Shown: positions 24,180 to 33,545 of the stretch, one piece after another | How positions within the stretch are numbered: the first letter of the stretch is position 1 | Layout: each line of letters begins with the position of its first letter | NCBI RefSeq assembly: GCF_009664855.1 | Contig: NZ_CP045928.1 | Span: forward strand, 762,420-825,067 | Length of the DNA stretch: 62,648 nucleotides | Direction: 5' to 3' | Source: Flavobacterium sp. SLB02 | GTDB lineage: Bacteria; Bacteroidota; Bacteroidia; Flavobacteriales; Flavobacteriaceae | Translations under genes and position numbers: made by a program | The notes under the pieces: generated by a model | Seen by the model: the letters and a program-made list of their open reading frames with translations, nothing else | The model's database searches: none | Told to the model about the DNA's origin: nothing

Positions 24180-26294
24180 ATGAACCCTTCCTTGCCCTTA
24201 AAACTTTTCGTGCTTTTGTTTTTTTTCCTGCTTTCGTTATTTGGATATGCACAAAATGAAACTCCAAAAGACAGTATTTCGAATAAACTTAATGAAGTTG
24301 CCGTCTCTCAAAATAAAAAAACGTTTACCAATACAAACGGAAATATAAAAGTAGATGTTGCCAATTCTATTTATAATTCGATTCCGAATACGGTTGATTT
24401 AGTAGCAAAATTGCCAACTGTTCAGCTGAGTTCTGATAAGGAAAGTATTTCGGTTATTGGCCGCGGAAATCCTTTAATCTACATTGATAATCAAAAGGTA
24501 GGGATGAACGATCTGAATGCTTTGGCTGTGGCTGATATTAAAACCATTGAAATCATTCAGAATCCATCTTCTAAATACGAGGCCGAAGGTCGTTCTGTAA
24601 TTTTGATTACCAGAAGATTTAGTAAAAAAGATGGTTTTAGAACAGAGATTTATGAGGTGGCTTCTTTCAAGAAAAAGTACAACAATTATATGGGTTTCAA
24701 TACCAGTTTTAAAAAGAATAAAATCGAATGGAAAGCCAACTTGAATTACAATCAGCTACAGCCGTGGGAAAATCACAGTATAGATTATCAAATTCCCGAT
24801 GCTGAAATTGCTTCTAAATATGATGTTAGTGCTTACTCTAAAAAAAGGCAATTTGTTTTTGGAGGCAGTCTGTTTTACAAAATAAACGAAGATGATTATT
24901 TTTCGTTTAGTGTAAGTAGTAAACTTCAAAAAGACATTTTTCCCATCAATACTATAACGGATAATAAGAATAAGGACCTGGAAAATCAAGTTGTGACCTA
25001 TAGTGATAATGATAATAAAAAGAATTTTATAAACTCGTTTCTAAATTATTCTAAAAAGATAAAAACTATCGATACACAGGTTTTTACAGGTTTGCAATAT
25101 TCTAATTTTGATCAGAAATCCTGGAGTAACGTTGAAAATAATTATAACAATACGCAGTTTGAGAAGGCGCAGCTTCGGGATCAAAAATTTGAAGTAAATG
25201 TGTTTTTAGGAAAAATTGATGTTGAGAAGAAGTTTAAAAACGAAATGAAATTTGAAATAGGAGGATTGTATGCTTCTGCAGATTCAAAATCAGACTCGGA
25301 TATATTTGATTACGGAAATAGCGAAAATCAAATAAGTCATTATGATTTTAAAGAGCAAAATCTGGCGGGCTACAGTCAGCTTTCCGGAAAGATTAAAAAA
25401 GTCGATTTCTCGGTTGGCGTTAGAGTCGAGAATACCAATGTAGACGGGAAATTCAAAACCGATCTAACGCCTTTAATCAATAAAAACTATACTATTTTTT
25501 TTCCGAAAGTGCAATTTTCAGTCGCCATAGACAGCACCAAAAATATTAGTATCAATTATGCAAAGAGTATTTCGAGACCCAATTATTCGTCTTTAAGTCA
25601 GGGAACAACTTATATTAATCCATATTTTTTATATGCTAGAAATATTAATCTGGATCCAACGATTGTCAACGAAATTTCGTCGACATTTCAGTATCACAAC
25701 AAATCGGTTAAGCTAACCTATTATCAAAATACAGATCCGGTTTATAATAGTTTTTTTTATGATAAAGAATTGAATATCATGACTTTTAAGGACGTGAATT
25801 TTGAGAAAGAATCTGCGTTGATTCTCGATTTCGAAGTACCTTTTGCGTATAAATTCTGGACGATAACCAATTCTTTGGTTTTAGTTTCAGAGAAGATAGA
25901 AGATGCTTCTGCAGTATTTTTGTCATCAAAACCGTATGCATATTATTATTCAAACAACGAATTTAAACTTCCTAAAGGATATACGGCAGTTTTTAGTTTT
26001 AGAGGAGTTACGAAACAAAATAAAGGAGTTTTTGAAAGAAACTCAAGAGGAATTGTCGATATGGCAGTTTCGAAAATTTTTTTTCAAAACTGGAATTGCA
26101 GCCTGAATTTTAATAATGTGTTTAAAAAGATCAATGAAGAAGAAATTTTTACAATAAACAAGATCAACTCAAAAGCAATATATTGGATTGATGATCGTGA
26201 AATTTCAATTTCGATAAAGTATTCTTTTGGGAAAGTAAAGGAAACTGAATTTAAAGGGAAAGGTATGGAGGAAAACTCAGGCCGCGTGAATTAA
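24180..26294 (+). CDS. Outer-membrane beta-barrel protein, TonB-receptor-like
   Basis: This 704-aa protein has a signal peptide (LKLFVLLFFFLLSLFGYAQ), a plug-like domain (residues about 40-140, with VDLVAKLPTVQLS and IKTIEIIQNPSSKYEAEG) and a long barrel of the 'outer membrane protein beta-barrel' type (residues about 160-690). It lacks the N-terminal carboxypeptidase-like sandwich that most flavobacterial members carry. No SusD partner is adjacent, so it is not a classic glycan-uptake pair. The divergent two-component system may control it. Confidence 0.85.
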   Translation: MNPSLPLKLFVLLFFFLLSLFGYAQNETPKDSISNKLNEVAVSQNKKTFTNTNGNIKVDVANSIYNSIPNTVDLVAKLPTVQLSSDKESISVIGRGNPLIYIDNQKVGMNDLNALAVADIKTIEIIQNPSSKYEAEGRSVILITRRFSKKDGFRTEIYEVASFKKKYNNYMGFNTSFKKNKIEWKANLNYNQLQPWENHSIDYQIPDAEIASKYDVSAYSKKRQFVFGGSLFYKINEDDYFSFSVSSKLQKDIFPINTITDNKNKDLENQVVTYSDNDNKKNFINSFLNYSKKIKTIDTQVFTGLQYSNFDQKSWSNVENNYNNTQFEKAQLRDQKFEVNVFLGKIDVEKKFKNEMKFEIGGLYASADSKSDSDIFDYGNSENQISHYDFKEQNLAGYSQLSGKIKKVDFSVGVRVENTNVDGKFKTDLTPLINKNYTIFFPKVQFSVAIDSTKNISINYAKSISRPNYSSLSQGTTYINPYFLYARNINLDPTIVNEISSTFQYHNKSVKLTYYQNTDPVYNSFFYDKELNIMTFKDVNFEKESALILDFEVPFAYKFWTITNSLVLVSEKIEDASAVFLSSKPYAYYYSNNEFKLPKGYTAVFSFRGVTKQNKGVFERNSRGIVDMAVSKIFFQNWNCSLNFNNVFKKINEEEIFTINKINSKAIYWIDDREISISIKYSFGKVKETEFKGKGMEENSGRVN

Positions 26295-26297
26295 AAC

Positions 26298-26328
26298 AAA
26301 AGGTCTCCTGAAATTCAAGGGACCTTTT
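26298..26328. terminator. Terminator between convergent genes
   Basis: Arms AAAAGGTC and GACCTTTT close an imperfect hairpin, with a short T-rich tail, between the barrel gene and rsmD. Confidence 0.65.
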
Positions 26329-26351
26329 ATGTATTAAAAACAAAACGAAAA

Positions 26352-26954
26352 TTAACCTTCGTCGTCTTCTGTAGCTTTATTCAATTTAATGGTTAGTTCT
26401 TCCTCATCATCGGTTGAATGTAATTCGAAGAAACTAAAAAACGAACCTCCGTAACTTTTCTGAAAAGAGAAGTTACTTAAGTGTTCCATTTTGGTATATT
26501 TAGAATGCTCGATAATCATCATTCCGTCTTCGTTTAATAGTTCTCTTTCGAAAACCGTAAGAACAATTTTTTCAAACGCCGCCTGATCTAATCCGTAGGG
26601 AGGATCAGCAAAAATAATATCGTAAGAGGTTTTGCAATTGTCTAAAAATTTATACACATCGCTTTTAGTTGCAGCGATATCAAAATCGTATTCTGATGAA
26701 ACTTGTTTGATGAATTTTACGCATCCGAAATCACCATCAACAGATGTTATTGGAGCACTTCCGCGTGAAGCAAATTCGTAACTAATGTTTCCTGTTCCGG
26801 CAAATAAATCCAAAATCTTTAAGCCTTCAAAACTAAAATGGTTATTCAAAACATTAAATAATGCTTCTTTACTCATGTCAGTGGTAGGTCTTACAGGAAG
26901 GTTTTTTGGCGGAAAAATGCGTCGTCCTTTGTATTTTCCTGAAATGATTCTCAT
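26352..26954 (-). CDS. rsmD: 16S rRNA m2G966 methyltransferase
   Basis: This 200-aa protein of the RsmD family methylates N2 of G966 in 16S rRNA. It starts with the family motif MRIISGKYKGRRI and RPTTDMSKEALFN, has the SAM-binding LDLFAGTGNISYE and the catalytic motif ADPPYG near residue 117. Its C-terminus carries an extra acidic tail. Its ATG overlaps the stop of the upstream DUF3822 gene by 4 nt, so the two are translationally coupled. Confidence 0.93.
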   Translation of the reverse strand: MRIISGKYKGRRIFPPKNLPVRPTTDMSKEALFNVLNNHFSFEGLKILDLFAGTGNISYEFASRGSAPITSVDGDFGCVKFIKQVSSEYDFDIAATKSDVYKFLDNCKTSYDIIFADPPYGLDQAAFEKIVLTVFERELLNEDGMMIIEHSKYTKMEHLSNFSFQKSYGGSFFSFFELHSTDDEEELTIKLNKATEDDEG

Positions 26955-27772
26955 GATTGAAATAAGATATAATGTTTTTGATTTTGTGCAGTTGAAAAGC
27001 TGTTTTTTTCTTGTAATGTGCTTACATCCAAGAACGAAATATGGCGAACGTACTTGTAAGCAATAGCATAATACGGATCGTTTTGATGTATGGTGCCTAA
27101 TAATTCAAGCGGGAAACTTTCCGGATTTAAACTCAATTGCTCGGCTGTAAAAAGAATATAATACAGAAAATCTTCCGGAGTCTGATATTCAAACGAATTG
27201 AATAATAACAATTTCTGATTTTGAACCACGATAACTTCAAAATGATTGGCATTGAAATTGACCACCATTTTTTTCTGGTCGTTGTTCTTAGAACTTTCAA
27301 GAATTTTCTCGACCAAAATACTATTGACATGTTTGTAATCAAACGAACCAACTGTATCAATCAAAAAGTTATTGATATTGATGTAGGGGATATAAACCGA
27401 ATGCATCTCGTAATTTGAAATTTGATCGAAAGTAAAAAAGTCGGTTTCAAAAACCTTTGTGTTGTATTGTAAATAGCTTCCTAAGAAATTTTCGTCAAAC
27501 AAAGCGGTGGGTACAAAAGTCGAAAGATTGTTGTTGTGAATAACTAAAATCTCGTCGTAAGTCTCTTTTAGTTCCGGATATTTTTTAAAAGCGGCGCTGT
27601 ATAATTCCTCAATTTTTGATGGTTTTTGTGTAGCATCAAAATTGATTTCGTTAAAAGCTGTAATTGTATTATTTAGAGTATCAAAACAACAAAATGAAAA
27701 TCCGTTCAGTGAAACCTGAATAGAAAGCTTTTTGTAATTTTTAGAAGTGATATTAGTATTTTGCAATGACAT
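26951..27772 (-). CDS. DUF3822 family protein
   Basis: This 273-aa soluble protein has the pattern of DUF3822, a Bacteroidota family with an actin-like/ASKHA-type fold: LSIQVSLNGFSFCCFDTLNN at the N-terminus, then FLGSYLQYNTKVFETDFF and ANHFEVIVVQNQKLLLFNSF in the second half. The function is unknown. Its stop overlaps the start of rsmD by 4 nt. The conserved pairing with an rRNA methyltransferase gene hints at a link with ribosome or methyltransferase control, which is inference. Confidence 0.8.
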   Translation of the reverse strand: MSLQNTNITSKNYKKLSIQVSLNGFSFCCFDTLNNTITAFNEINFDATQKPSKIEELYSAAFKKYPELKETYDEILVIHNNNLSTFVPTALFDENFLGSYLQYNTKVFETDFFTFDQISNYEMHSVYIPYININNFLIDTVGSFDYKHVNSILVEKILESSKNNDQKKMVVNFNANHFEVIVVQNQKLLLFNSFEYQTPEDFLYYILFTAEQLSLNPESFPLELLGTIHQNDPYYAIAYKYVRHISFLDVSTLQEKNSFSTAQNQKHYILFQS

Positions 27773-27910
27773 ATTGATTTACAATTCGTTACCTGTTTTA
27801 CAAGAAAGAATTTTAGGCGATTACAAACTTACAAATTAAAAAGGAACAATTACAAATGCAATTTCGAAAAACAGTTTTAATTGGATTTTAAAGTACGGTT
27901 AAATTTTCTT

Positions 27911-28003
27911 TACCATATAAGGGATTTAAGTTCATAATTAATTAAGCGCAATAGAAGTAAAACTTAAATTCCTTTGCATTACTTATATGGTTTAAAAACG
28001 TTA
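27911..28003. repeat. Imperfect palindrome with CTTATATGG ends
   Basis: ACCATATAAGGGATTTAAGTT at the left and AACTTAAATTCCTTTGCAT with ACTTATATGG at the right form an inverted pair. A related half is at 39151-39190 (AACTTAAATTACC, CACTTATATGG). It lies in the gene-free space before the helicase gene. Confidence 0.6.
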
Positions 28004-28094
28004 CAATTGTTGGAATTGAGATTAAAATTGATTTTTTAAATTGACATTGAAATTGATATTTAAAAGCCCGTACTTTGTAGTTCAATTTTTCCCT

Positions 28095-29519
28095 ATGAAT
28101 TCATCACTTTTTTACGGCGTTTTACAAAAACGATTTCCTTTTGCGCCCACTTATAAACAGGATATTTTTTTTCAAAAAATCGCTATTTTCCTAACCGATA
28201 CACATAACGATACAATTTTTGTATTGAAAGGATATGCAGGAACCGGAAAAACAACTGTCATTTCGACAATCGTAAACAATCTGGGAGACATTAATAAAAA
28301 GTTTGTTTTGCTGGCGCCAACAGGTCGCGCGGCAAAAGTTATTGCCAATTATTCGAATACGCCTGCATTTACGATTCATAAAAAAATATATTTTCCTAAA
28401 AAATCTGCTGGTGGCGGCGTGGCTTTTACCAAGCAGGTAAACAAACATAAAAACACCATTTTTATCGTCGATGAGGCTTCGATGATTTCAGACAGCAATT
28501 CTGATTCGAAATTGTACGATAACGGATCGCTTCTGGACGATTTAATTCAATATGTATATTCCGGAACCAATTGTAAAATGATTCTTTTGGGAGATACGGC
28601 CCAGTTGCCACCGGTAAATTTAGATATAAGTCCTGCCCTTGATGTACAAACTCTTGCCGTGCATTATGATAAAGAAATTGAACATATCGAACTCGACGAA
28701 GTAATGCGTCAGGAAGAAAGTTCTGGGATTCTGTACAATGCAACTGAATTGAGAGAATTACTGAAAGATACTTTTATCACCGAGTTTAAATTTGATGTAA
28801 AGAGGTTTAAGGATATTATTCGTCTTACCGATGGGTATGATATTCAGGATGCTATAAACTCGGCGTACAGCAATTACAGCATTGAGGATACGGCTTTTAT
28901 TGTTCGTTCTAATAAACGGGCGAATCAATACAACGAACAAATAAGAACGAGGATTTTATTTAAGGAAAGCGAACTTTCGGTTGGTGATTTCCTGATGGTG
29001 GTAAAGAATAATTATTTCTGGCTCAAAGAAACTGATGAAGCGGGATTTATTGCCAACGGAGATATTATTGAGGTTTTAGAACTCTTCGGAATCAAGGAAT
29101 TGTACGGTTTCAATTTTGCCAAAGTAAAAATCAGAATGGTCGATTATCCGGATCAGAAACCTTTTGAAACGGTATTGTTATTAGATACTATAAAAAGTGA
29201 ATCGCCATCATTAACCTACGAAGAATCAAATCGTTTGTATGAAGAGGTGATGAAAGATTATGAAAGCGAAACCACAAAATACAAGAAGTTCCAAAAGGTA
29301 AAAGAAAACGAATATTTCAATGGCTTACAGGTAAAATTCTCCTACGCCATTACATGTCACAAATCGCAAGGTGGACAATGGAATACTGTTTTTATAGAAC
29401 AACCTTACCTGGCCAACGGAATTGATCGTGATTACATCAGATGGCTTTACACGGCTATGACGCGTGCCAAAAATAAATTATATTTGATAGGATTTAAAGA
29501 CGAGAGTTTTGAGGAATAA
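28095..29519 (+). CDS. RecD-like superfamily 1B DNA helicase
   Basis: This 474-aa ATPase starts at ATG 28095; a longer TTG-start frame is less likely. Motif I is VLKGYAGTGKTTV (Walker A), motif II is IFIVDEASMIS, motif III is LLGDTAQLPPV, and the C-terminal motifs VKFSYAITCHKSQGGQW and YTAMTRAKNKL are typical of the UvrD_C_2/RecD2 type. It lacks the long N-terminal helix-hairpin region of RecD2, so it is the short form found in Bacteroidota. It probably acts in DNA repair or recombination. It stands alone. Confidence 0.88.
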   Translation: MNSSLFYGVLQKRFPFAPTYKQDIFFQKIAIFLTDTHNDTIFVLKGYAGTGKTTVISTIVNNLGDINKKFVLLAPTGRAAKVIANYSNTPAFTIHKKIYFPKKSAGGGVAFTKQVNKHKNTIFIVDEASMISDSNSDSKLYDNGSLLDDLIQYVYSGTNCKMILLGDTAQLPPVNLDISPALDVQTLAVHYDKEIEHIELDEVMRQEESSGILYNATELRELLKDTFITEFKFDVKRFKDIIRLTDGYDIQDAINSAYSNYSIEDTAFIVRSNKRANQYNEQIRTRILFKESELSVGDFLMVVKNNYFWLKETDEAGFIANGDIIEVLELFGIKELYGFNFAKVKIRMVDYPDQKPFETVLLLDTIKSESPSLTYEESNRLYEEVMKDYESETTKYKKFQKVKENEYFNGLQVKFSYAITCHKSQGGQWNTVFIEQPYLANGIDRDYIRWLYTAMTRAKNKLYLIGFKDESFEE

Positions 29520-29590
29520 GCACGAATTTCACGAATTAGCACGAATTTTTTAAGATTTGAATTAGTGTAAATTAGTGAAATTAGTGTTTG
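29519..29590. repeat. CACGAATT/AATTAGTG palindrome
   Basis: GCACGAATTTCACGAATTAG at the left is paired with TAGTGAAATTAGTG at the right in a diverged member of the GCCACGAATT family, starting at the stop codon of the helicase gene. Confidence 0.65.
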
Positions 29591-29604
29591 AAAATAATTT
29601 TACA

Positions 29605-30435
29605 ATGACAACACTAAACGACTTACATTCGATTTCGTCTACGTTTTCGAATACAGATAAAATGCCGGTTTTGTTTTTAGGACACGGCAGTCCAATGAAT
29701 GCAATCGAAGAAAATCAGTTTGTAGTGGGTTTTCGCAATCTGGCCAAAACATTGCCGCAGCCCAATGCAATCTTATGTATTTCGGCACATTGGTTTACTA
29801 ACGGAACTAAAGTTACTTCGATGCAGATGCCAAGAACGATTCATGATTTTGGAGGTTTTCCGCAAGCACTTTTTGATGTGCAATATCCAGCGAAAGGAAG
29901 CCCTGAACTGGCCGCAGAAACTAAAAAAATATTAGAACCCGTTCATGTGGATTTAGATGAACATTGGGGTTTGGATCACGGTGCGTGGAGTGTAATTAAA
30001 CATTTATATCCTCAGGCGAATGTTTCGGTGATTCAGTTGAGTATTGATTATACCAAGTCAGGACAATATCATTTTGAGCTGGCTCAGAAACTTCAATCCT
30101 TGCGCCATAAGGGCGTTTTGATTATAGGAAGCGGGAATATTGTTCATAATCTGCGTCTGGTTGATTTCAGGAATTTTGATAAAGACAATTACGGTTACGA
30201 TTGGGCAATTGAAGCGCGAGAAACGATCAATAATTATTTATTAGATGGAAATTTTCAGCCGTTAATAGATTTCGAAAAAATGAATAAAGCGATTCAATTG
30301 GCAATTCCAACACCGGATCATTATTTGCCTTTGTTGTATACTTTAGGTTTAAAAGAAAAATCAGAAGAATTGAGTTTATTCAACGATAAGTTATTGGCTG
30401 GTTCTCTAAGTATGACGTCAGTCAAAATTATATAA
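29605..30435 (+). CDS. ygiD: 4,5-DOPA-extradiol-type dioxygenase
   Basis: This 276-aa protein of the class III extradiol ring-opening dioxygenase family (DODA/YgiD) has the Zn/Fe ligand motifs FLGHGSPMNAI (His near residue 26), ISAHWF (His near 64) and IGSGNIVHNL (His near 180). ATG 29605 is preferred over GTG 29575, which lies in the repeat. Enzymes of this family open catechol rings such as DOPA; the natural bacterial substrate is uncertain. Confidence 0.88.
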   Translation: MTTLNDLHSISSTFSNTDKMPVLFLGHGSPMNAIEENQFVVGFRNLAKTLPQPNAILCISAHWFTNGTKVTSMQMPRTIHDFGGFPQALFDVQYPAKGSPELAAETKKILEPVHVDLDEHWGLDHGAWSVIKHLYPQANVSVIQLSIDYTKSGQYHFELAQKLQSLRHKGVLIIGSGNIVHNLRLVDFRNFDKDNYGYDWAIEARETINNYLLDGNFQPLIDFEKMNKAIQLAIPTPDHYLPLLYTLGLKEKSEELSLFNDKLLAGSLSMTSVKII

Positions 30436-30449
30436 AACACTCAGTGAAT

Positions 30450-30519
30450 CTTTGTGAAAATCTTTGTGTTTCTCTGTGGTAAAATTATAGCACAAAGCTG
30501 CACAAAGATTTTCACAAAG
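30450..30519. repeat. CTTTGTGAAAATCTTTGTG inverted repeat
   Basis: Two perfect 19-nt arms (30450-30468 and 30501-30519) flank a 32-nt loop. It lies between convergent genes and can terminate both, but it also resembles the CACAAAG repeat family seen at 19706 and 62190-62310. Confidence 0.8.
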
Positions 30520-30539
30520 GCCACAAAGGAAAAACGTTT

Positions 30540-31880
30540 TTATTTCTCTTTTTCTAAATTATAAGAATATAGATAACCATCGGCGCTTCCAAAATAAATC
30601 GTGTTATTACTGATAAATGGCGAGGAAACAATGGATCCTAATTGATAAAATTTATCCATTACTTTTTTATTGTTATCATAAAAGGATAGATCTTCATTTT
30701 GACCTGCATATCCAAAATCTAAAAGATCATTTCTTAGAGTAGAAGAAGCAAAATGTTTGCGATTATCGTTACTTATAAAGTTAGATTTTTTCCCGTTAGA
30801 AAGTAAATCCAAGCTAAAGAAATTACCTGTAAAATCTCCAAAATAGATTGTGTTTCCAGCTATTGCCGGAGAGGAATACACATAGCCGTTTACTTTGAAT
30901 CGGTATTTTTCTTCACCAGTTTTGGCATCTAAAGCCAGTAAAGCATAAGTGTCTGAAGTTCCTACATAAACCGCATTATCTTTTATAACGGCCGAACTCA
31001 AGATCCAGGAATTCTCTGCATTATATTTCCAGATTTGTTTTCCGGTTTGGGCATCTAAGGCAAAAAAGAAAGGCTCTCTGGCGCCAAAGTAAACTTTACC
31101 GTCTGAGACCGCAACGGATGATTGTATTCCTTTAAAACCCATTTGTGTTCCTGTTGCAAAATGCCAGATTTCTTTTCCGGATTCGATGTTTAAAGCGTAT
31201 AGTGTAGCGTCCCAACCGCCAATATAAATTTTGCCTTTATCAATTACCGGAGTTCCGTGAATAGGCCCGTTGGTTTTGAATTTCCATTTTAAAGTTCCTG
31301 TTTTGGCATCTGCCGAATAAACGCTTCCGTCACTGCTCCCGAATAAAACCAGAGAAGTTTTGCCATTCGTATAAACAACAGGCGATGAAAGATAAAAATC
31401 CCATAAATCTTCCATGTATTGTGTCTGGGGTTTCATTTCCCACATACCAATTTCGCCGAGCCAGTGTTCTCCGCCAGTTTTAAATTTCCAAAGCAGTTTT
31501 GCGTTTTGCGTATTTACAGCGTAATAATTTCCGTCGAAACTCCCGAAATAGATAGTGTTTTCAAAGATACTTGGGCTGCTGTGAATCGCACCATTGGTTT
31601 TGAATTTCCATTTTAAGTTTCCCGATTTTTCTTCAATGGCATATAGAAAACCATCTTCACTGCCTATATAAACAATACCGTTTTTTGCGATTGGGGAGGA
31701 AAAAATCTTGCCTTCGGTTTTAAATTTCCATTTTATATTGCTGAGTGGCTGATATCCTTTTCCGTCAAAAATACGATTTGAAAACGCATTTAATGTGGGA
31801 GTGTTTTTGTTTTGGCTTAAAGCCGAATGAATAAAAAGTAAAAAGAAATAGAGTGGAAGGGAGGCTAAAAATCTTTTCAT
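30540..31880 (-). CDS. PQQ-like beta-propeller repeat protein, exported
   Basis: This 446-aa protein has a signal peptide (FLASLPLYFFLLFIHSALSQ) and about seven propeller blades with the repeat core 'W-K-F-K-T-x-G-x-I-x-S-S-P' and 'Y-x-G-S-x-D-G-x-x-Y-A' (for example GIVYIGSEDGFLYAIEEKSG). Similar repeats occur in BamB and in PQQ enzymes, but no active-site residues of a quinoprotein dehydrogenase are seen, so it is more likely a scaffold. It is a single gene. Confidence 0.85.
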   Translation of the reverse strand: MKRFLASLPLYFFLLFIHSALSQNKNTPTLNAFSNRIFDGKGYQPLSNIKWKFKTEGKIFSSPIAKNGIVYIGSEDGFLYAIEEKSGNLKWKFKTNGAIHSSPSIFENTIYFGSFDGNYYAVNTQNAKLLWKFKTGGEHWLGEIGMWEMKPQTQYMEDLWDFYLSSPVVYTNGKTSLVLFGSSDGSVYSADAKTGTLKWKFKTNGPIHGTPVIDKGKIYIGGWDATLYALNIESGKEIWHFATGTQMGFKGIQSSVAVSDGKVYFGAREPFFFALDAQTGKQIWKYNAENSWILSSAVIKDNAVYVGTSDTYALLALDAKTGEEKYRFKVNGYVYSSPAIAGNTIYFGDFTGNFFSLDLLSNGKKSNFISNDNRKHFASSTLRNDLLDFGYAGQNEDLSFYDNNKKVMDKFYQLGSIVSSPFISNNTIYFGSADGYLYSYNLEKEK

Positions 31881-31994
31881 AGTTTTTTATTTTAAAAATA
31901 AATATTTTCTAAGATATTAATATTGAATTATTTGAGAAATATGTTAGGAATATATTTTTAATACCTGATTGTGAATAGGTATATTTGTTTGAGC

Positions 31995-32465
31995 ATGGAA
32001 TTATCAGCTAAAGAAATTAAAACATATCAATCATCTAAAAAAGTTGTTTTGGGTCCGCTAATTATTGGTGGAATATTTGTAGCAATTATTCTATTGATAA
32101 TGGGGGAAACAGAAATGATTCCTGTTTTGCTTGTAGTGCTGGTATTGATGGGACTTGGGCTTTTGATTGTAAAAGGTTCTCTTAAAATTATAATAGATTC
32201 TAAGGAGGAACTTTTGATTTTAGAAAAAACCGGCTGGCTTGGAAAAATTGAATTCAAAGAGGTTTTATTATTGAATGAAAATCAATTTTCGATTATGGAA
32301 GACACACTTCCCCGATCTGGAAAATATTATCTTATTTTGATCACAAATAATGAGACTAGAAAAGAAAGTAACTATGTGGCTGAAGGATTTACCCGAGAGA
32401 CGCTAGAGTTAATAAAAAACGATATTAAAATTATACAGACAAAAAGTTTAGTTTTTGCTGAGTAA
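31995..32465 (+). CDS. Membrane protein with two helices and cytoplasmic tail
   Basis: This 156-aa protein (start ATG 31995) has a short polar N-terminus, two helices ([20 protein letters not shown] and [19 protein letters not shown]) and a beta-rich tail like bacterial PH-type domains ([18 protein letters not shown]). A TATATTTG box at 31980-31987 lies close upstream. It is 20 nt before kdsB and probably cotranscribed. The function is unknown. Confidence 0.65.
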   Translation: MELSAKEIKTYQSSKKVVLGPLIIGGIFVAIILLIMGETEMIPVLLVVLVLMGLGLLIVKGSLKIIIDSKEELLILEKTGWLGKIEFKEVLLLNENQFSIMEDTLPRSGKYYLILITNNETRKESNYVAEGFTRETLELIKNDIKIIQTKSLVFAE

Positions 32466-32485
32466 AAAAATTAAAAGATTATAAA

Positions 32486-33217
32486 ATGAAAATAATAGCT
32501 GTAATTCCCGCGCGATACGCCTCAACTCGTTTTCCCGCTAAATTAATGCAGGATCTGGGAGGGAAAACTGTAATTCTAAGAACTTATGAAGCAACGGTGG
32601 CGACAAAGTTGTTTGATGACGTATTTGTAGTAACTGACTCTGATTTGATATTTGACGAGATCCTTTCACATGGTGGTAAAGCAATTATGAGTATCAAAGA
32701 ACACGAATCAGGTAGCGATCGTATTGCTGAAGCTATATTTAGCCTTGATGTTGACGTTGTAGTAAATGTGCAAGGTGACGAGCCTTTTACAGAAGCAGGT
32801 CCTTTAGAACAGGTTTTATCGGTATTTAAAGATGATGAAGATCGTAAAGTTGATTTGGCTTCGCTAATGCGTGAAATTACAGATGAAGATGAGATCAATA
32901 ACCCAAATAATGTCAAAGTGGTTGTAGATCAGTCACAGTTTGCATTGTATTTTTCCCGTTCTGTAATTCCGTATCCCAGAGATAAGGATGTAGGAGTTCG
33001 TTATTTTCAGCATATCGGGATTTATGCTTTTAGAAAGCAGGCTTTGTTAGATTTTTATAGTTTACCAATGAAGTCTTTAGAAGCTTCTGAGAAGTTAGAA
33101 CAGTTACGTTATTTAGAATTTGGAAAACGTATTAAAATGGTGGAGACGACTCATGTTGGTATTGGGATCGATACAGCGGAGGATTTAGAAAAGGCTCGCG
33201 CTATTTTGAAAGTCTAG
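32486..33217 (+). CDS. kdsB: 3-deoxy-manno-octulosonate cytidylyltransferase
   Basis: This 243-aa enzyme activates KDO with CTP to CMP-KDO for lipopolysaccharide inner core synthesis. Family motifs are [20 protein letters not shown] at the nucleotide-binding N-terminus, VQGDEPF with the catalytic Asp, and [15 protein letters not shown]. The C-terminal [13 protein letters not shown] motif is complete. It marks the organism as a Gram-negative with KDO-containing LPS. Confidence 0.95.
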   Translation: MKIIAVIPARYASTRFPAKLMQDLGGKTVILRTYEATVATKLFDDVFVVTDSDLIFDEILSHGGKAIMSIKEHESGSDRIAEAIFSLDVDVVVNVQGDEPFTEAGPLEQVLSVFKDDEDRKVDLASLMREITDEDEINNPNNVKVVVDQSQFALYFSRSVIPYPRDKDVGVRYFQHIGIYAFRKQALLDFYSLPMKSLEASEKLEQLRYLEFGKRIKMVETTHVGIGIDTAEDLEKARAILKV

Positions 33218-33226
33218 ATTGCGTGA

Positions 33227-33440
33227 TGGCGCACCGATGACACGTATTCGTTATAGTTAAACCGCGGATTTATGCGGGCTTTTTATGCCCATTTTTGTTA
33301 GACTGAGAGAGGTCGAAGCCCACGTTGCAATTGGCGCGGTTTCTACTTCGTGCAGGATGACAGAAGAGATGTTAATTCTATAATTGTCGTATAGAAACGA
33401 TTGCTCTGGCGGGAAATAGCTCCTGAAGAAAAATCAAATT
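33227..33440. repeat. Intergenic repeats after kdsB
   Basis: 33227-33283 belongs to the CGGATGACACG-TATTCG-CGGATTTATGCGG family. 33296-33365 has the 'GAGGTCGAAG' and 'CTTCGTGCAGGATGACAG' pieces seen at 15679. 33398-33420 has CGATTGCTCTGGCGGGAAATAGCTCC, a piece of the family at 40011. No gene lies in 33218-33545. Confidence 0.7.
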
Positions 33441-33494
33441 ACAAATATGAAATTCCAAATTCCAAGTTTGATACAAATGGCAAAAATGAGGATT

Positions 33495-33524
33495 TAAAAA
33501 AGCTCCAATCATTTGGAGCTTTTT
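33495..33524. terminator. Terminator after the E1 gene
   Basis: Arms AAAAAAGCTCCAA and TTGGAGCTTTTT around a short loop end the minus-strand E1 gene and possibly plus-strand read-through. Confidence 0.85.
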
Positions 33525-33545
33525 CAAATATGTAAATGTCTAAAT

